Positions 46,557-55,875 of a DNA stretch of 64,000 nucleotides are shown one piece after another (the first letter of the stretch is position 1; each line of letters opens with the position of its first letter). The DNA is from Cognataquiflexum gelatinilyticum (GTDB lineage Bacteria > Bacteroidota > Bacteroidia > Cytophagales > Cyclobacteriaceae). The notes under the pieces are model-generated. The model did not search any database, had not been told where the DNA came from, and worked only from the letters and a program-made list of their open reading frames with translations. Both the position numbers and the translations under genes were made by a program. The stretch lies in NCBI RefSeq assembly GCF_024813435.1, contig NZ_JANAEZ010000001.1:124001-188000 (forward strand), written 5' to 3'.

Positions 46557-47516
46557 ATGGAATCGAGCATTTTCCTCAGTTACAGTAGAGATGATTATAA
46601 ATCGGTTCAGCAAATTCAGACACTTCTAAGGGAAAAAGGAATTATGGTTTGGATCGATCAGGAAAGTATTTATGCTGGGGAAAATTGGCCCAAAGCTATT
46701 GGTGAAGGTATTGCTAAGCAATCCAAATTTATGTTGCTTTGGTCAAAGCATGCTGCTAAATCCCACTTTGTAGAATTTGAATGGAATACGGCATTAGCAC
46801 TCAAAAAAAAAATTATTCCAGTTTTGTTGGATACCACACCTCTACCTCCTACCCTAATTTCCATTCAAGCCATTGAGTATGCTTTGCTTTCCAACTCACT
46901 TCATTTTATCAAAAAAAAATTGGATCAGATTGTACCACATCAAATTTATAGCCAACAAGAAGTTTTGGATAAATTAGATGAAATAAAGGAGAATTCTCCT
47001 ATGGCAGTATTAGCCAAGGCTAAGATGATATACAAACAAGAAGGTTGGACCATACAGGGCAATGTTTACCAGGTTAATGGAGAAAATATAACTATCCATC
47101 ATCCCCTCAATAGCTCGGAAAAGAATAAAAAGTGGTATGAGCTTTGGCAAACCTACATTGCATTGATTGCTGGGACTTTAGGCATCTTAGTAATTTTGAT
47201 TGATATTCCAAAGAAATGGCGCGAGGCTTTCCCTTTGGAAACTGAAGAGGTAATTGCTTCTATTTCTGTAAAGGGTATAATTTACAATGAAGAAAACCAG
47301 CCAATTGTTGGAGCAATAATAAAAATAGATAAGCTTCCTGGTGAATCAACTATTACAACAAATGAAGGAGGCTTTATATTTAATGATGTACCAGGAGAGG
47401 CGGGTGATGCGGTAAGGGTTTATGTCGAGGCTTCAGGTTATGAATCCCGGAATGAGTATAAAACATTACCCGGTCCGATAGAAATGCACTTAAAGAAAGA
47501 AGTTCCGATTAATTAA
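46557..47516 (+). CDS. Membrane-anchored TIR-domain protein with extracytoplasmic CarboxypepD_reg-like domain
   Basis: A 319-residue protein. Residues 3-128 are a TIR domain: IFLSYSRDD (4-12), VWIDQESI (31-38), and SHFVEFEWNTAL (69-80) with Glu75 at the place of the NADase catalytic glutamate. A linker (130-190) leads to one membrane segment at about 199-217 (TYIALIAGTLGILVILIDI). Residues 236-312 form a CarboxypepD_reg-like beta fold (GIIYNEENQPIVGA, then SGYESR) that would lie outside the cytoplasm. TIR domains consume NAD or make signal nucleotides during anti-phage responses. Layout suggests a receptor that senses across the membrane. The TPR gene follows after 13 bases. Confidence 0.85.
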   Translation: MESSIFLSYSRDDYKSVQQIQTLLREKGIMVWIDQESIYAGENWPKAIGEGIAKQSKFMLLWSKHAAKSHFVEFEWNTALALKKKIIPVLLDTTPLPPTLISIQAIEYALLSNSLHFIKKKLDQIVPHQIYSQQEVLDKLDEIKENSPMAVLAKAKMIYKQEGWTIQGNVYQVNGENITIHHPLNSSEKNKKWYELWQTYIALIAGTLGILVILIDIPKKWREAFPLETEEVIASISVKGIIYNEENQPIVGAIIKIDKLPGESTITTNEGGFIFNDVPGEAGDAVRVYVEASGYESRNEYKTLPGPIEMHLKKEVPIN

Positions 47517-47529
47517 AAAAAAATCATCT

Positions 47530-47586
47530 GTGAAAGCCTGGTTGTTCATCTTTTTTATTCAATTCTTGGCTGTCTCAATATTAGCC
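47530..47586 (+). other. Signal peptide of the TPR-repeat protein
   Basis: Residues 1-19: a Lys at position 2, a hydrophobic core rich in Phe/Ile/Leu, and an Ala-x-Ala-like end (SILA before Gln). This places the repeats outside the cytoplasm and supports the GTG start. Confidence 0.75.
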
Positions 47587-50500
47587 CAAACAATTACGTT
47601 AAAAGGAATTGTTATGTCTGATGATGAAAGACCAATGGCCAATGAACGCATTTCGATAAATGGTCTATTTGGAAATAATACTGATGAGCTGGGTGTATTC
47701 AACATAAATTTATCCAATGAATTTGTATCCGGGGAACGTGTAATACTGCGAGTGCCTAAGGATGGATGGGTGATAAATCACCCCTTGGACGGATATTGGA
47801 ATCTTCCAAATATTAAATATCAAAAAGTACATACCACCCAAGTAGTAATGGTTCCTCATGGATCTATGGCTCTATGGACCCATGGACGGATCGAAAAACT
47901 CGTTGCTCAACTTTCTGCTCAAATTACTCAACTCAAATCTGGCTCCTCTAAACAAATAGTAAAGCAATCAATGGAACCTACATCTATTGATTTCACCTAT
48001 TATTTGCAGGAATGGGCAGAAAAATATGGATTTTCAGTAGATGAAGTAAAAATTGCTTTTGACCAATGGGCTAAAGAAGCTCAAAGTAGTGATGATTTCC
48101 GAACCCTAGGATTGGCTGCGTTTTACCAAAAGAATTTTACAGAAGCAGCCGAAAATTTTGAACAAGCAGCCCGTAAAAACCAACTCTCCTTTAAAGCATT
48201 GGAGGAAGCAGCTGAGAATAAAAGATTTGCAGCCTTTGAAGACTGGAAAAGTGCCGGTGAGGCATGGTATCTAGCATATCAGTTTGATTCTGCTTTGATT
48301 CGGTTTCATAACGCAGAAGCTTTAGTAGATAAAAAGGACCACCTAGAGGATTGGGGGTTACTTCAAATGTATATTGGAATGACACATGTGCATATTGGAA
48401 CTAGAGTAAATGGGGACAGAGCAATCAAATTTTTAATAAGTGCCAAAAACACAAATGAATTACTTCTTGAGGAATTTACTAAAACCGAACATCCTGAAAT
48501 ATGGGCATACATACAGAATAATTTGGGTGAATCGCTTTTAGCTTTAGGAATGAGAGAATCTGGACTTAAAGGTTTGGAATATCTTCACCAAGCAGTAGTT
48601 GCTCATCAAAAAGCTTTAGAAGGAAGGACTCAAAAGATATTTCCAAAAGAATGGGCCATCTCCCAATATAATTTAGGCTTTGTATTTATGAAATTGGGCA
48701 CCATGGTAGATGGGCAAATCTCATTAGATTATCTAGAAAAGGCAATAGAGGCAAACAAGAATGCATTGGAAATACAAAATCCTTTAGAAATGACCGAGCA
48801 ATGGGCACTAACATACATAAATTTAGCAACCATTTACACTGAAATGGGGAAGCGTGATGGTAGTGGAAAAGGTTTGGAAAATCTGAAACAGGCAGAAGAA
48901 TCTATTCAGAAAGTGATAAAAATTTTAATTCCAGACAAGGCTCCCGAAGTTTGGGCATTGGCACAAAGCAATTTGGGTGTTGTTCTTTGGAATTTAGGAA
49001 ATAGGGTAAATGGAAGGCAAGGTGTTGATTACTTTGAACAGGCATTAGCCGCCTATCAGAAAGCATTGGAAGTTAGGGATAAAAAAAACACACCCCAACA
49101 ATGGGCTGAAACACAAAATAATTTAGGTAACCTCCTTTCGGACCTAGGTTCAAGGGTAGATGGTCAAGTGGGCTTGGATTTTTTACATCAATCGGAAATG
49201 ACTTATAGAAAAGCTTTAGAAGTATATACAAAATCAGAATTGCCCCAAGGTTGGGCGGTTACTCAAATCAATTTAGGTTCTATACTTCGAAAATTAGGAA
49301 ACCTAGCAGGAGGTAAGGAGATGCTGGACTATCTACTTCAGGCTGAAATAGCTTATCGTAATGCGTTGGAAGTAAATACCCAAACAGAACTGCCTCAAGC
49401 TTGGGCGATGACACAAAATAATTTAGGAAATCTTTATGTCGAATTGGGTATAAAGACAAAAGGTCATCAAGATCTCCATTACCAAAATCTGGCAATAGAA
49501 GCTTTTGGCAATGCTTTAAAAATATATAACAAAACTTCATTTCCTAAGGATTGGGCAAATACCCAAACAAATTTGGGTAATGCTTATATTGAATTAGGTA
49601 CAAATACAAATGGTCAAAAGGGTCTTATATATCTAAATGAGGCAGAACTGGCATTTCGAGAATCCTTGAAAGTGTTCACCCGAATGACAATACCTCAGGA
49701 CTGGGCGAGAACAAAAAACAATTTAGGACTTGCCCTTTGGAATTTGGGTTTAAAAACAAATGATCACCAGAGGTTGGATTATTTGAACCAGTCAGTAGAA
49801 GCTTATAGGGAAGCTTTGGAAGTACGAACCAAAGAAAGTATGCCTCAAGCCTGGGCAGATACCCAAAGTAATCTAGGTCTTGTTTTTTCTGATTTAGGAA
49901 AAGCTTTACAGAATGAAACAGGTGCTGAATATTTCCATCTGGCAATTGCGGCATATAAGAATGCTTTGGATATAAATACCCAAGTTTTATTGCCTCAGAA
50001 GTGGGCTTTAACACAATCCAATTTAGCAATTGCACTTTCGAATTTGGGTAAACAGACAGATGGTAAACTAGGTGTGGAATATCTAAGGAAGGCCCTTGAA
50101 GCTATCGAGAATGCGATGGAAGTTTATAGCCAGAATGATCAAGCACACGAATGGGCGGATTCACAATTCAGAATAGGAAATATCCATTCATATTTGGGCT
50201 TAAAAATTGGAAATCAACAAAGCATGGAATACTTTCTAAAAGCTGAAAATGCATATCTGAAAGCTTTGGAGAAATGGACAAAAGAAGAAGATCCGGATGA
50301 TTGGGCTGGTACACAAATGAATTTAGGCCATCTTATTTCAGATATGGGCTTACTTGAAGGAGGTCAAAAAGGCATTGATTATATGGAACAAGCCATAGAA
50401 TTCTATCAAAAAGCATTAGAAGTTTTTACTCTAGAAGAAATGCCAAAGGATTGGGCTATGATTCAACATCAATTGGCTGTTATATTTTTTGGATTAGGCA

Positions 50501-51120
50501 CGGAAGATTTCTCTAATGAGGGTATAATTTATTTAAAAAAGGCAGAAGCTGCTTATGGGAAAGTTTTAGAAGGAGCTAAACTTGCTGAAATGCCCCAGAT
50601 GTGGGCAGGAACACAAATAAATTTAGGTGGAGTGCTTAGGTCTTTGGGAAAACGGGTAGGAGGCGATCAAGGTATGAATTATTTAAATGAGGCTTTAGCT
50701 GCTTATAACAAAGCATTTGAAGTTTATTCCCAATCAGATAATCCGCTGGAGTGGGCTATGACACAAAATAATTTAGGTGGTGTTTACTGGGATTTAGGCA
50801 GACGATCCCTTGGCCAGAAAAAGCTTGATTATTTCAACAAAGCTGTGGAGGGTTTTCAGAAAACTTTTGAGATATATAATTTAACAAAATTTCCATTAGA
50901 ATGGGCTACGACACAAATAAATTTAGCTGTTGTGTTTATGGATTTAGGCATAAGGGACGAAAGCCTAGAAGGACTGAATTATTTGAATCTATCAGTTAGT
51001 GCTTTTGAAAAAGCAATCGAAGTTTATGACCGAGAAGATCTGCCTGAGGCCTTGGCAAATACACAATATAATTTGAAAATTGTCCTGGAAGAACTTAATT
51101 CACGTAAAGATGATAATTAA
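47530..51120 (+). CDS. Exported protein with CarboxypepD_reg-like domain and about 17 TPR-like repeats
   Basis: The start is GTG 47530, directly followed by a signal peptide (residues 1-19, LFIFFIQFLAVSILA-Q). Residues 22-100 resemble the same CarboxypepD_reg-like fold as in the TIR protein. From about residue 315 to the end (1196) there are 17-18 tandem TPR-like units of about 50 residues with the consensus P-x-x-WA-x-TQ-x-NLG, later a Gly-rich turn, then YL-x-x-A-x-x-AY-x-KALEV. Such arrays bind proteins or peptides. It is 13 bases downstream of the TIR gene and is very likely its extracytoplasmic partner (inference). Confidence 0.8.
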   Translation: MKAWLFIFFIQFLAVSILAQTITLKGIVMSDDERPMANERISINGLFGNNTDELGVFNINLSNEFVSGERVILRVPKDGWVINHPLDGYWNLPNIKYQKVHTTQVVMVPHGSMALWTHGRIEKLVAQLSAQITQLKSGSSKQIVKQSMEPTSIDFTYYLQEWAEKYGFSVDEVKIAFDQWAKEAQSSDDFRTLGLAAFYQKNFTEAAENFEQAARKNQLSFKALEEAAENKRFAAFEDWKSAGEAWYLAYQFDSALIRFHNAEALVDKKDHLEDWGLLQMYIGMTHVHIGTRVNGDRAIKFLISAKNTNELLLEEFTKTEHPEIWAYIQNNLGESLLALGMRESGLKGLEYLHQAVVAHQKALEGRTQKIFPKEWAISQYNLGFVFMKLGTMVDGQISLDYLEKAIEANKNALEIQNPLEMTEQWALTYINLATIYTEMGKRDGSGKGLENLKQAEESIQKVIKILIPDKAPEVWALAQSNLGVVLWNLGNRVNGRQGVDYFEQALAAYQKALEVRDKKNTPQQWAETQNNLGNLLSDLGSRVDGQVGLDFLHQSEMTYRKALEVYTKSELPQGWAVTQINLGSILRKLGNLAGGKEMLDYLLQAEIAYRNALEVNTQTELPQAWAMTQNNLGNLYVELGIKTKGHQDLHYQNLAIEAFGNALKIYNKTSFPKDWANTQTNLGNAYIELGTNTNGQKGLIYLNEAELAFRESLKVFTRMTIPQDWARTKNNLGLALWNLGLKTNDHQRLDYLNQSVEAYREALEVRTKESMPQAWADTQSNLGLVFSDLGKALQNETGAEYFHLAIAAYKNALDINTQVLLPQKWALTQSNLAIALSNLGKQTDGKLGVEYLRKALEAIENAMEVYSQNDQAHEWADSQFRIGNIHSYLGLKIGNQQSMEYFLKAENAYLKALEKWTKEEDPDDWAGTQMNLGHLISDMGLLEGGQKGIDYMEQAIEFYQKALEVFTLEEMPKDWAMIQHQLAVIFFGLGTEDFSNEGIIYLKKAEAAYGKVLEGAKLAEMPQMWAGTQINLGGVLRSLGKRVGGDQGMNYLNEALAAYNKAFEVYSQSDNPLEWAMTQNNLGGVYWDLGRRSLGQKKLDYFNKAVEGFQKTFEIYNLTKFPLEWATTQINLAVVFMDLGIRDESLEGLNYLNLSVSAFEKAIEVYDREDLPEALANTQYNLKIVLEELNSRKDDN
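48474..51102 (+). repeat. Coding tandem repeats of about 150 bases
   Basis: About 17 successive units, each coding for one TPR-like repeat of around 50 residues and each marked by a WA-x-TQ-x-NLG codon block. Sequence identity between units is partial, so the DNA copies have diverged, but stretches such as acacaaaataatttagg recur (49113, 49411, 50760). Repeat number could change by recombination. The array is inside the exported TPR gene. Confidence 0.75.
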
Positions 51121-51441
51121 GTTCTTAATAAGATATTAACTATCTTAATTCTATTGAAATTAATTTGCGAAATATTTGGCTTATTTTATATATTTTGGTT
51201 TTAAATCCATGAAAAGTAGGGGGGGTTTGACAGCTTTATGCCTAGGTCATTTGATTGTGTTTGATTCTTTATTTTTATAAACTGTTGCCTATTTGTTGCC
51301 TCATATTATACATTGTATTGATATTCAAATATTTGGGAATTTCTGCATCGGGAAATGACCAGATTATTCTAATTGCTTACTTTTCAATAAAAAAAACCGG
51401 AAGTTTATTTTTAAAGGATCAAAAAGTCACTTATTAAAAAA
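51121..51441. other. Gap of 321 bases between convergent genes, with one hairpin
   Basis: AT-rich spacer between the TPR gene and the ATP-grasp gene. The dyad at 51129-51147 is described separately. A G-run (ggggggg near 51220) stands out. No RNA gene or credible coding frame was seen. Confidence 0.5.
51129..51147 (+). terminator. Weak hairpin after the TIR/TPR operon
   Basis: TAAGATA-TTAAC-TATCTTA has a perfect 7-base stem and a 5-base loop, 9 bases after the stop of the TPR gene, and is followed by a loose T/A-rich stretch. The stem is AT-rich and no strong T-run follows, so termination is plausible but unproven. Confidence 0.35.
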
Positions 51442-52605
51442 TCAAACCTCCTTCCTACCAAATAGCTTGTTAATTTTTACCAAGATTTGTTTTTTCGTTT
51501 TCATCACATATTCATAAGCCAATGGACCCGGATCTTTGATTTTATATCTTATCGGAGTACTATTCCAGATAAATCCTAAATCATAAATCGAAATTTTATT
51601 TTTTCTACAATATTCCTTAAGTCCATACAATACCACATATCCCATTCTTTTGTAATCTTGCGGTTCAATTTTTTCTCCGATAGAAAGGTAAATTAAGAGC
51701 TTAGGAAAATTTATCCCGGCCAAAAGTGATGCTGTAATAGAACTCCAAAATCTCGGATTTATCTCTAAAATATGGAAAACATCATTTTTTGGATCAAAAA
51801 TCAGGTCAATATTCGCTACACCGTTCCAATTTAAGGACTTCATCAGTTTTTTTACTGCTTGAAACAAGTCTTCATTATAAACAAAATCCAATCCTATTTG
51901 AGCTGAGTAAGGCTTTGAGCCCCAAAGGTTTCCTTTTTGAATGGTATATGCCAAGATTTCACCGTTAAGACATAATACGTTGCAACCGTAATCCTGACCT
52001 TGAATATACTCTTGAAGGATATAGGGTTCATTAAGTCCAATAGTTTCAAAATGATCCTTCAATGATTTATGGTCTTCAAATTTAACTATTCCCCTTCCGC
52101 TTCCTGACTTAAGTGGCTTAGATAATACGGGGAATTTTAACATCAAATTAGTCTCTTCATTGATGATATCTGAGGTTAAAGGAGCAGTTTTTGGCCCTGA
52201 CAAACCAATATTGTCAAGATGGACTGCCAATAAAGCCTTATTGCTAGCCACATTAAAATCATGTAATGAAGGTAAAGGGACTAGTTTGGATGAATTATGC
52301 AAAAGTAGAGGTTTATTTTCAAGAAGGATTTTAATACCCGTCTCGAAAATGGGCATAATCAGGTCAACACCATATTTTTCTGTTACAGTATTTATAATTT
52401 TTATCCAATCTCTTTTATCATTTTGCTTAGGAAAAAACAGGAATCTATGGACATACCTTGAATATCTTAATGGAAAGTCTTTCTTTGTCGACATTACAAT
52501 AAGTCTGAAATTTCTGATTTCTGACAAACTATGGAGAATATAGGGAAATGCAAATGTCTCTCCATCAGGAATCAAAACATAAAAGGGTTTTGTTGTTTTT
52601 TTCAT
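51442..52605 (-). CDS. ATP-grasp carboxylate-amine ligase-like protein
   Basis: A 387-residue protein with the ATP-grasp layout: an N-terminal Rossmann-like domain (FYVLIPDGETFAFPYILHSL), the ATP-lid FPVLSKPLKSGSGRGIV near 153-169, LQEYIQGQDYGCNVL near 197-211 and the metal-binding ILEINPRFW near 276-284. These enzymes join a carboxylate to an amine or thiol through an acyl-phosphate. Close relatives of this type modify peptides, sugars or amino acids; the substrate is not deducible. It stands alone and is transcribed away from the outer-membrane protein gene, with a good promoter about 145 bases upstream. Confidence 0.82.
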   Translation of the reverse strand: MKKTTKPFYVLIPDGETFAFPYILHSLSEIRNFRLIVMSTKKDFPLRYSRYVHRFLFFPKQNDKRDWIKIINTVTEKYGVDLIMPIFETGIKILLENKPLLLHNSSKLVPLPSLHDFNVASNKALLAVHLDNIGLSGPKTAPLTSDIINEETNLMLKFPVLSKPLKSGSGRGIVKFEDHKSLKDHFETIGLNEPYILQEYIQGQDYGCNVLCLNGEILAYTIQKGNLWGSKPYSAQIGLDFVYNEDLFQAVKKLMKSLNWNGVANIDLIFDPKNDVFHILEINPRFWSSITASLLAGINFPKLLIYLSIGEKIEPQDYKRMGYVVLYGLKEYCRKNKISIYDLGFIWNSTPIRYKIKDPGPLAYEYVMKTKKQILVKINKLFGRKEV

Positions 52606-52749
52606 TAAAGAATAAGATTAATCATTTTTCCATCTTTTCTTTAGCCAATTGGGTGAAAGCCTCGTTTAGACAGTATTCATTAAAATATTTTTAGGCAATT
52701 AGAAAGAATAATTTTTATTAAAACCAATTTAAAATAATAACCTAAAAAA

Positions 52750-52782
52750 CAAAGTTAACACAGTTGTCTGAATTGTTACAAA
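52750..52782 (-). promoter_or_regulatory. Bacteroidota-type promoter for the ATP-grasp gene
   Basis: On the minus strand TTTG (52782-52779), 21 bases, then TAACTTTG (52757-52750). This fits the -33 TTTG / -7 TAnnTTTG consensus of Bacteroidota exactly, with spacing in the accepted range. It leaves an untranslated leader of roughly 140 bases before the ATG at 52605. Confidence 0.5.
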
Positions 52783-53049
52783 TTGTCTGCTTAGATAACG
52801 AACAACACATTAGTTTGTTTTATCTAAAAAGAGTAAAGAAAATTCATTGAGCAAAACTAATTAATCCCAACCACATCCTTACGGAGTTTAAATGATTGAA
52901 TTATAAACATCATTTCATTTCAAATAATGGCGATCCAGAAAATAAACTGATATCCTAAATAAGTCAGACGGCGGTTCTTCGAGAAAATATACCACTCAGC
53001 AAATTAACCCTTCATTGGCGAACAAGAGCCCTTTAAGTTTGCTTTTAGG

Positions 53050-53081
53050 TTTGGCGTAGTTCCAATGAACCTATCCATTTG
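53050..53081 (+). promoter_or_regulatory. Bacteroidota-type promoter for the outer-membrane protein gene
   Basis: TTTG (53050-53053), 20 bases, TCCATTTG (53074-53081). The -7 element differs from TAnnTTTG at one base. The ATG at 53113 would follow with a leader of about 25 bases, a typical arrangement. Confidence 0.42.
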
Positions 53082-53112
53082 AATTATAAAAAGTTACCAT
53101 TATAACATTTCA

Positions 53113-55875
53113 ATGAAGTACATATTATCAATTTTCATTTTTGGTTTTTTTACCATTCAAAGTTTTTCTCAATCATTCAATATTAAAGGTGTCGTCATTG
53201 TTGAAGGCAAACAGGAGGCTTTGCCTTTTGTCAATGTACTATTACTGACTGTAAGTGATTCTTCCCAGGTAACCGGAACGGTTTCTGATATAGATGGAAA
53301 TTTCACCTTTTCAGGAGTAAGGCAAGGAGATTACATCCTTAAAGTTCAGTATTTGGGATTCAGAGACTTTTTTCAAACTTTAGAACTGACCTCAAATCTC
53401 GATCTCGGTAATATTCCGGTAAGTGAAGTTGCGACAGATCTCAATGAAGTAATTATCGAAGCAAGGCGTTCTACCGGAACCCAAAAAGGTGACACCACCC
53501 TATTTAATGCGGATGCTTTCAAAACGATGAATGATGCAAGTGCGCAGACTTTAATAGAAAAACTTCCGGGAGTGAGTTCTGAGGACGGAATATTACAAGC
53601 CCAAGGAGAAGCAATTGCCCAGATCCTGGTAGATGGTAAACCATTTTTTGGTACAGATGTAAAGACTGCGCTTCAAAATCTTCCCGCAGAAGTAATCCAA
53701 AGCATTGAAGTTTTTGACCAAAAGAGTGAGAAATCACAGTTAAGTGGTTTTGATGATGGTGAAAGGCTCAAAACCATTAACATCATTACCAAAGCCAGCA
53801 GAAGGAAAGGCCAATTTGGAAAAACAACAGCAGGTTATGGGACTGATGACCGCTATTTGGTAGGTGCAAGTATCAATGCTTTTGACGAAGAAAGAAGAAT
53901 CACTTTTACAGGATTGACCAATAATGTCAATATCCTAAATTATACAAGCGATCCAAATGCCCAAGACAATAACAACCCTCAACAAGGTGTCATCACTACC
54001 AACATTTTGGGATTGAATTACACAGATTTGTGGATGGACAAAATCAAAGTGACAGGAAGTTATATGTTTACCAAAAGGAAAAATGTTGGCGTAGTGGACA
54101 GATTCAGGGATTTTGTCACAACTGATGATTCTGACAAATTTTATAGGGAAAACAGTACTGATGTAAGAATCAACAACCAACATCAGGCAAACCTTAGATT
54201 GGATTATAACATTAATGACAAAAACAGAATCCTTTATATCCCCAGGTTTTCGGCGCGGTATGAAACCGAAAACTCAGGTTTCATAGGAGAAACTGATAAT
54301 GGTTTTGACTTGATCAATTCGGTCAGGAACCTCAAAACAGGGAAATATCAAGATTTTGATTTATTTAATCGACTACTCTACAGCCACAAATTTGACAAAC
54401 CTGGTAGGACTATTACCTTTAGGACCAATTTTGCAAAAGGTTGGAATGAAGATTCATCTGATAGAAAAGCAGAAAATACTTTCTATGAGGAAAGCGGAAA
54501 CAGGGAGGAAATCATCGACCAAAGAACAACAAGAGAAAGGACTGGAGACTTTTGGCAAAGCCGTGTTTCATATACAGAGCCTTTGGGTCAAAAAGGACAA
54601 ATGGAATTGGAATATCAAATCGGAAACAGGTTAAATGATTCAGATAAACTTACATTCAATGTAGAAAACGGGGATTTTGAATCAGGGAATCTTTCTCTAG
54701 ACACAGCTTTGAGCAATACCTTTCAAAGCAAATACCTCACCCAGGAATTGGAATTCGGATATCAATATCTCTCCGAGAAATTAAAAGTCCAAACCGAATT
54801 GGAGTATCAGGATGCACGGCTCAAAAACAATCAGTTCTTTCCAAATCCTGATATTCTGAACAAAACTTTTCAAAATTTCACTCCGACGGTGAGAATGGAA
54901 TACAAATTCTCAACGAATACCAATCTGCAGTTTGACTACGATACATATACCAATGAGCCCCAAATATCCCAGCTTCAGGCGGTGATTGACAATACTAATC
55001 CGCTTCAGCTGCGGACAGGAAATCCCGATTTGGATCAATCATACACCAACCAAATCAGGTTTAGGTTCCGAAGCAACAATCCGGACACAGATAAAAACTG
55101 GAACATTTTTGCCCAATCAAGGTTTGTCGACAATTTTATTTCCAATAGCACTTTGATCGCAAGTGAACCTACAGAAATTCAGGACGGCATCATTTTGGAA
55201 ACAGGTTCGCAGTTGAATAAACCAGTAAATTTGGACGGATTTAAAGATTTCAGGTCTTGGTTCAGTTATGGGATGCCATTCGGATTTATCAAATCCAACT
55301 TCAATATCAATGCAGGATTGGGATTTACCCAAAGACCTGGTCAGGTCAATGACCAAATAGGATTCAACAATTCCAGTCGCTTGAGTACAGGATTTTCATT
55401 AAGCAGTAATATCAGTGATCAGGTAGATTTCAATATTTGGTCAAGGTCGTCTTTCAATGAAGTAAATAACAGCCTCAATTCAAGCCTCAATAGTAAATTT
55501 TTCCAGCAGAGATTTCGGGTGAATTTTAACTGGATCATTTGGGAAGGAATTATCTACCGACTCGATCTCAACCATCAGATCAATTCAGGATTATCCCAGG
55601 GATTTGACACCAATTTTTCACTGGTCAATATGAGTGTCGGCAAAAAAATATTCAACAACCAACGTGGCGAAATCAGTCTGATGGTTTATGACTTGTTTGG
55701 TGAAAACGCCAACGTAAGGAGAAATATTACCGAAACGTTCGTTGAAGATATTCAATCAAATGTGTTGCAGACGTATGTCATGCTGAGTTTCACTTACAAT
55801 CTCAGAAGGTTCAGCAAAGGAATGGATGAGAATGATTATGCTGAAAGATATCAGAATGAAGAGAGTTCTAATTAA
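53113..55875 (+). CDS. TonB-dependent-receptor-like outer-membrane beta-barrel protein
   Basis: A 920-residue protein with a signal peptide (MKYILSIFIFGFFTIQSFSQ), a CarboxypepD_reg-like domain at about 22-100 (IKGVVIVEGKQEALPFVNV, then VSDIDGNFTFSGV), a plug-like region at about 115-225 (LIEKLPGV, QILVDGKPFFGTD, IEVFDQ) and a long aromatic, Asn-rich beta-barrel to the end, typical of the outer-membrane beta-barrel family of Bacteroidota. No obvious TonB box or SusD partner is present, so it is likely a general uptake or export protein rather than a glycan-utilisation SusC. It is a single-gene unit with its own promoter. Confidence 0.82.
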   Translation: MKYILSIFIFGFFTIQSFSQSFNIKGVVIVEGKQEALPFVNVLLLTVSDSSQVTGTVSDIDGNFTFSGVRQGDYILKVQYLGFRDFFQTLELTSNLDLGNIPVSEVATDLNEVIIEARRSTGTQKGDTTLFNADAFKTMNDASAQTLIEKLPGVSSEDGILQAQGEAIAQILVDGKPFFGTDVKTALQNLPAEVIQSIEVFDQKSEKSQLSGFDDGERLKTINIITKASRRKGQFGKTTAGYGTDDRYLVGASINAFDEERRITFTGLTNNVNILNYTSDPNAQDNNNPQQGVITTNILGLNYTDLWMDKIKVTGSYMFTKRKNVGVVDRFRDFVTTDDSDKFYRENSTDVRINNQHQANLRLDYNINDKNRILYIPRFSARYETENSGFIGETDNGFDLINSVRNLKTGKYQDFDLFNRLLYSHKFDKPGRTITFRTNFAKGWNEDSSDRKAENTFYEESGNREEIIDQRTTRERTGDFWQSRVSYTEPLGQKGQMELEYQIGNRLNDSDKLTFNVENGDFESGNLSLDTALSNTFQSKYLTQELEFGYQYLSEKLKVQTELEYQDARLKNNQFFPNPDILNKTFQNFTPTVRMEYKFSTNTNLQFDYDTYTNEPQISQLQAVIDNTNPLQLRTGNPDLDQSYTNQIRFRFRSNNPDTDKNWNIFAQSRFVDNFISNSTLIASEPTEIQDGIILETGSQLNKPVNLDGFKDFRSWFSYGMPFGFIKSNFNINAGLGFTQRPGQVNDQIGFNNSSRLSTGFSLSSNISDQVDFNIWSRSSFNEVNNSLNSSLNSKFFQQRFRVNFNWIIWEGIIYRLDLNHQINSGLSQGFDTNFSLVNMSVGKKIFNNQRGEISLMVYDLFGENANVRRNITETFVEDIQSNVLQTYVMLSFTYNLRRFSKGMDENDYAERYQNEESSN

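Larger units (their letters stand above)
52606..53112. other. 507-base spacer between divergent genes with two promoter candidates
   Basis: AT-rich region separating the ATP-grasp gene (-) and the outer-membrane protein gene (+). It contains Bacteroidota-type promoter candidates in both directions (separate entries) and a direct repeat TTGTCTG at 52764-52770 and 52783-52789, spaced 19 bases, that overlaps the minus-strand promoter. No coding frame or RNA gene was seen in the rest. Confidence 0.5.

Noticed and set aside
48474..51102. CRISPR or non-coding satellite
   Set aside because: The repeats are about 150 bases, diverged, and stay in one reading frame coding for TPR-like units; no short identical repeats with unique spacers were seen anywhere.
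51255..51437. 60-codon plus-strand frame in the gap after the TPR gene
   Set aside because: Low-complexity hydrophobic translation, no start signal and no support; treated as chance in AT-rich DNA.
53113..55875. SusC of a polysaccharide utilisation locus
   Set aside because: No SusD-like lipoprotein, glycoside hydrolase or sensor gene follows.
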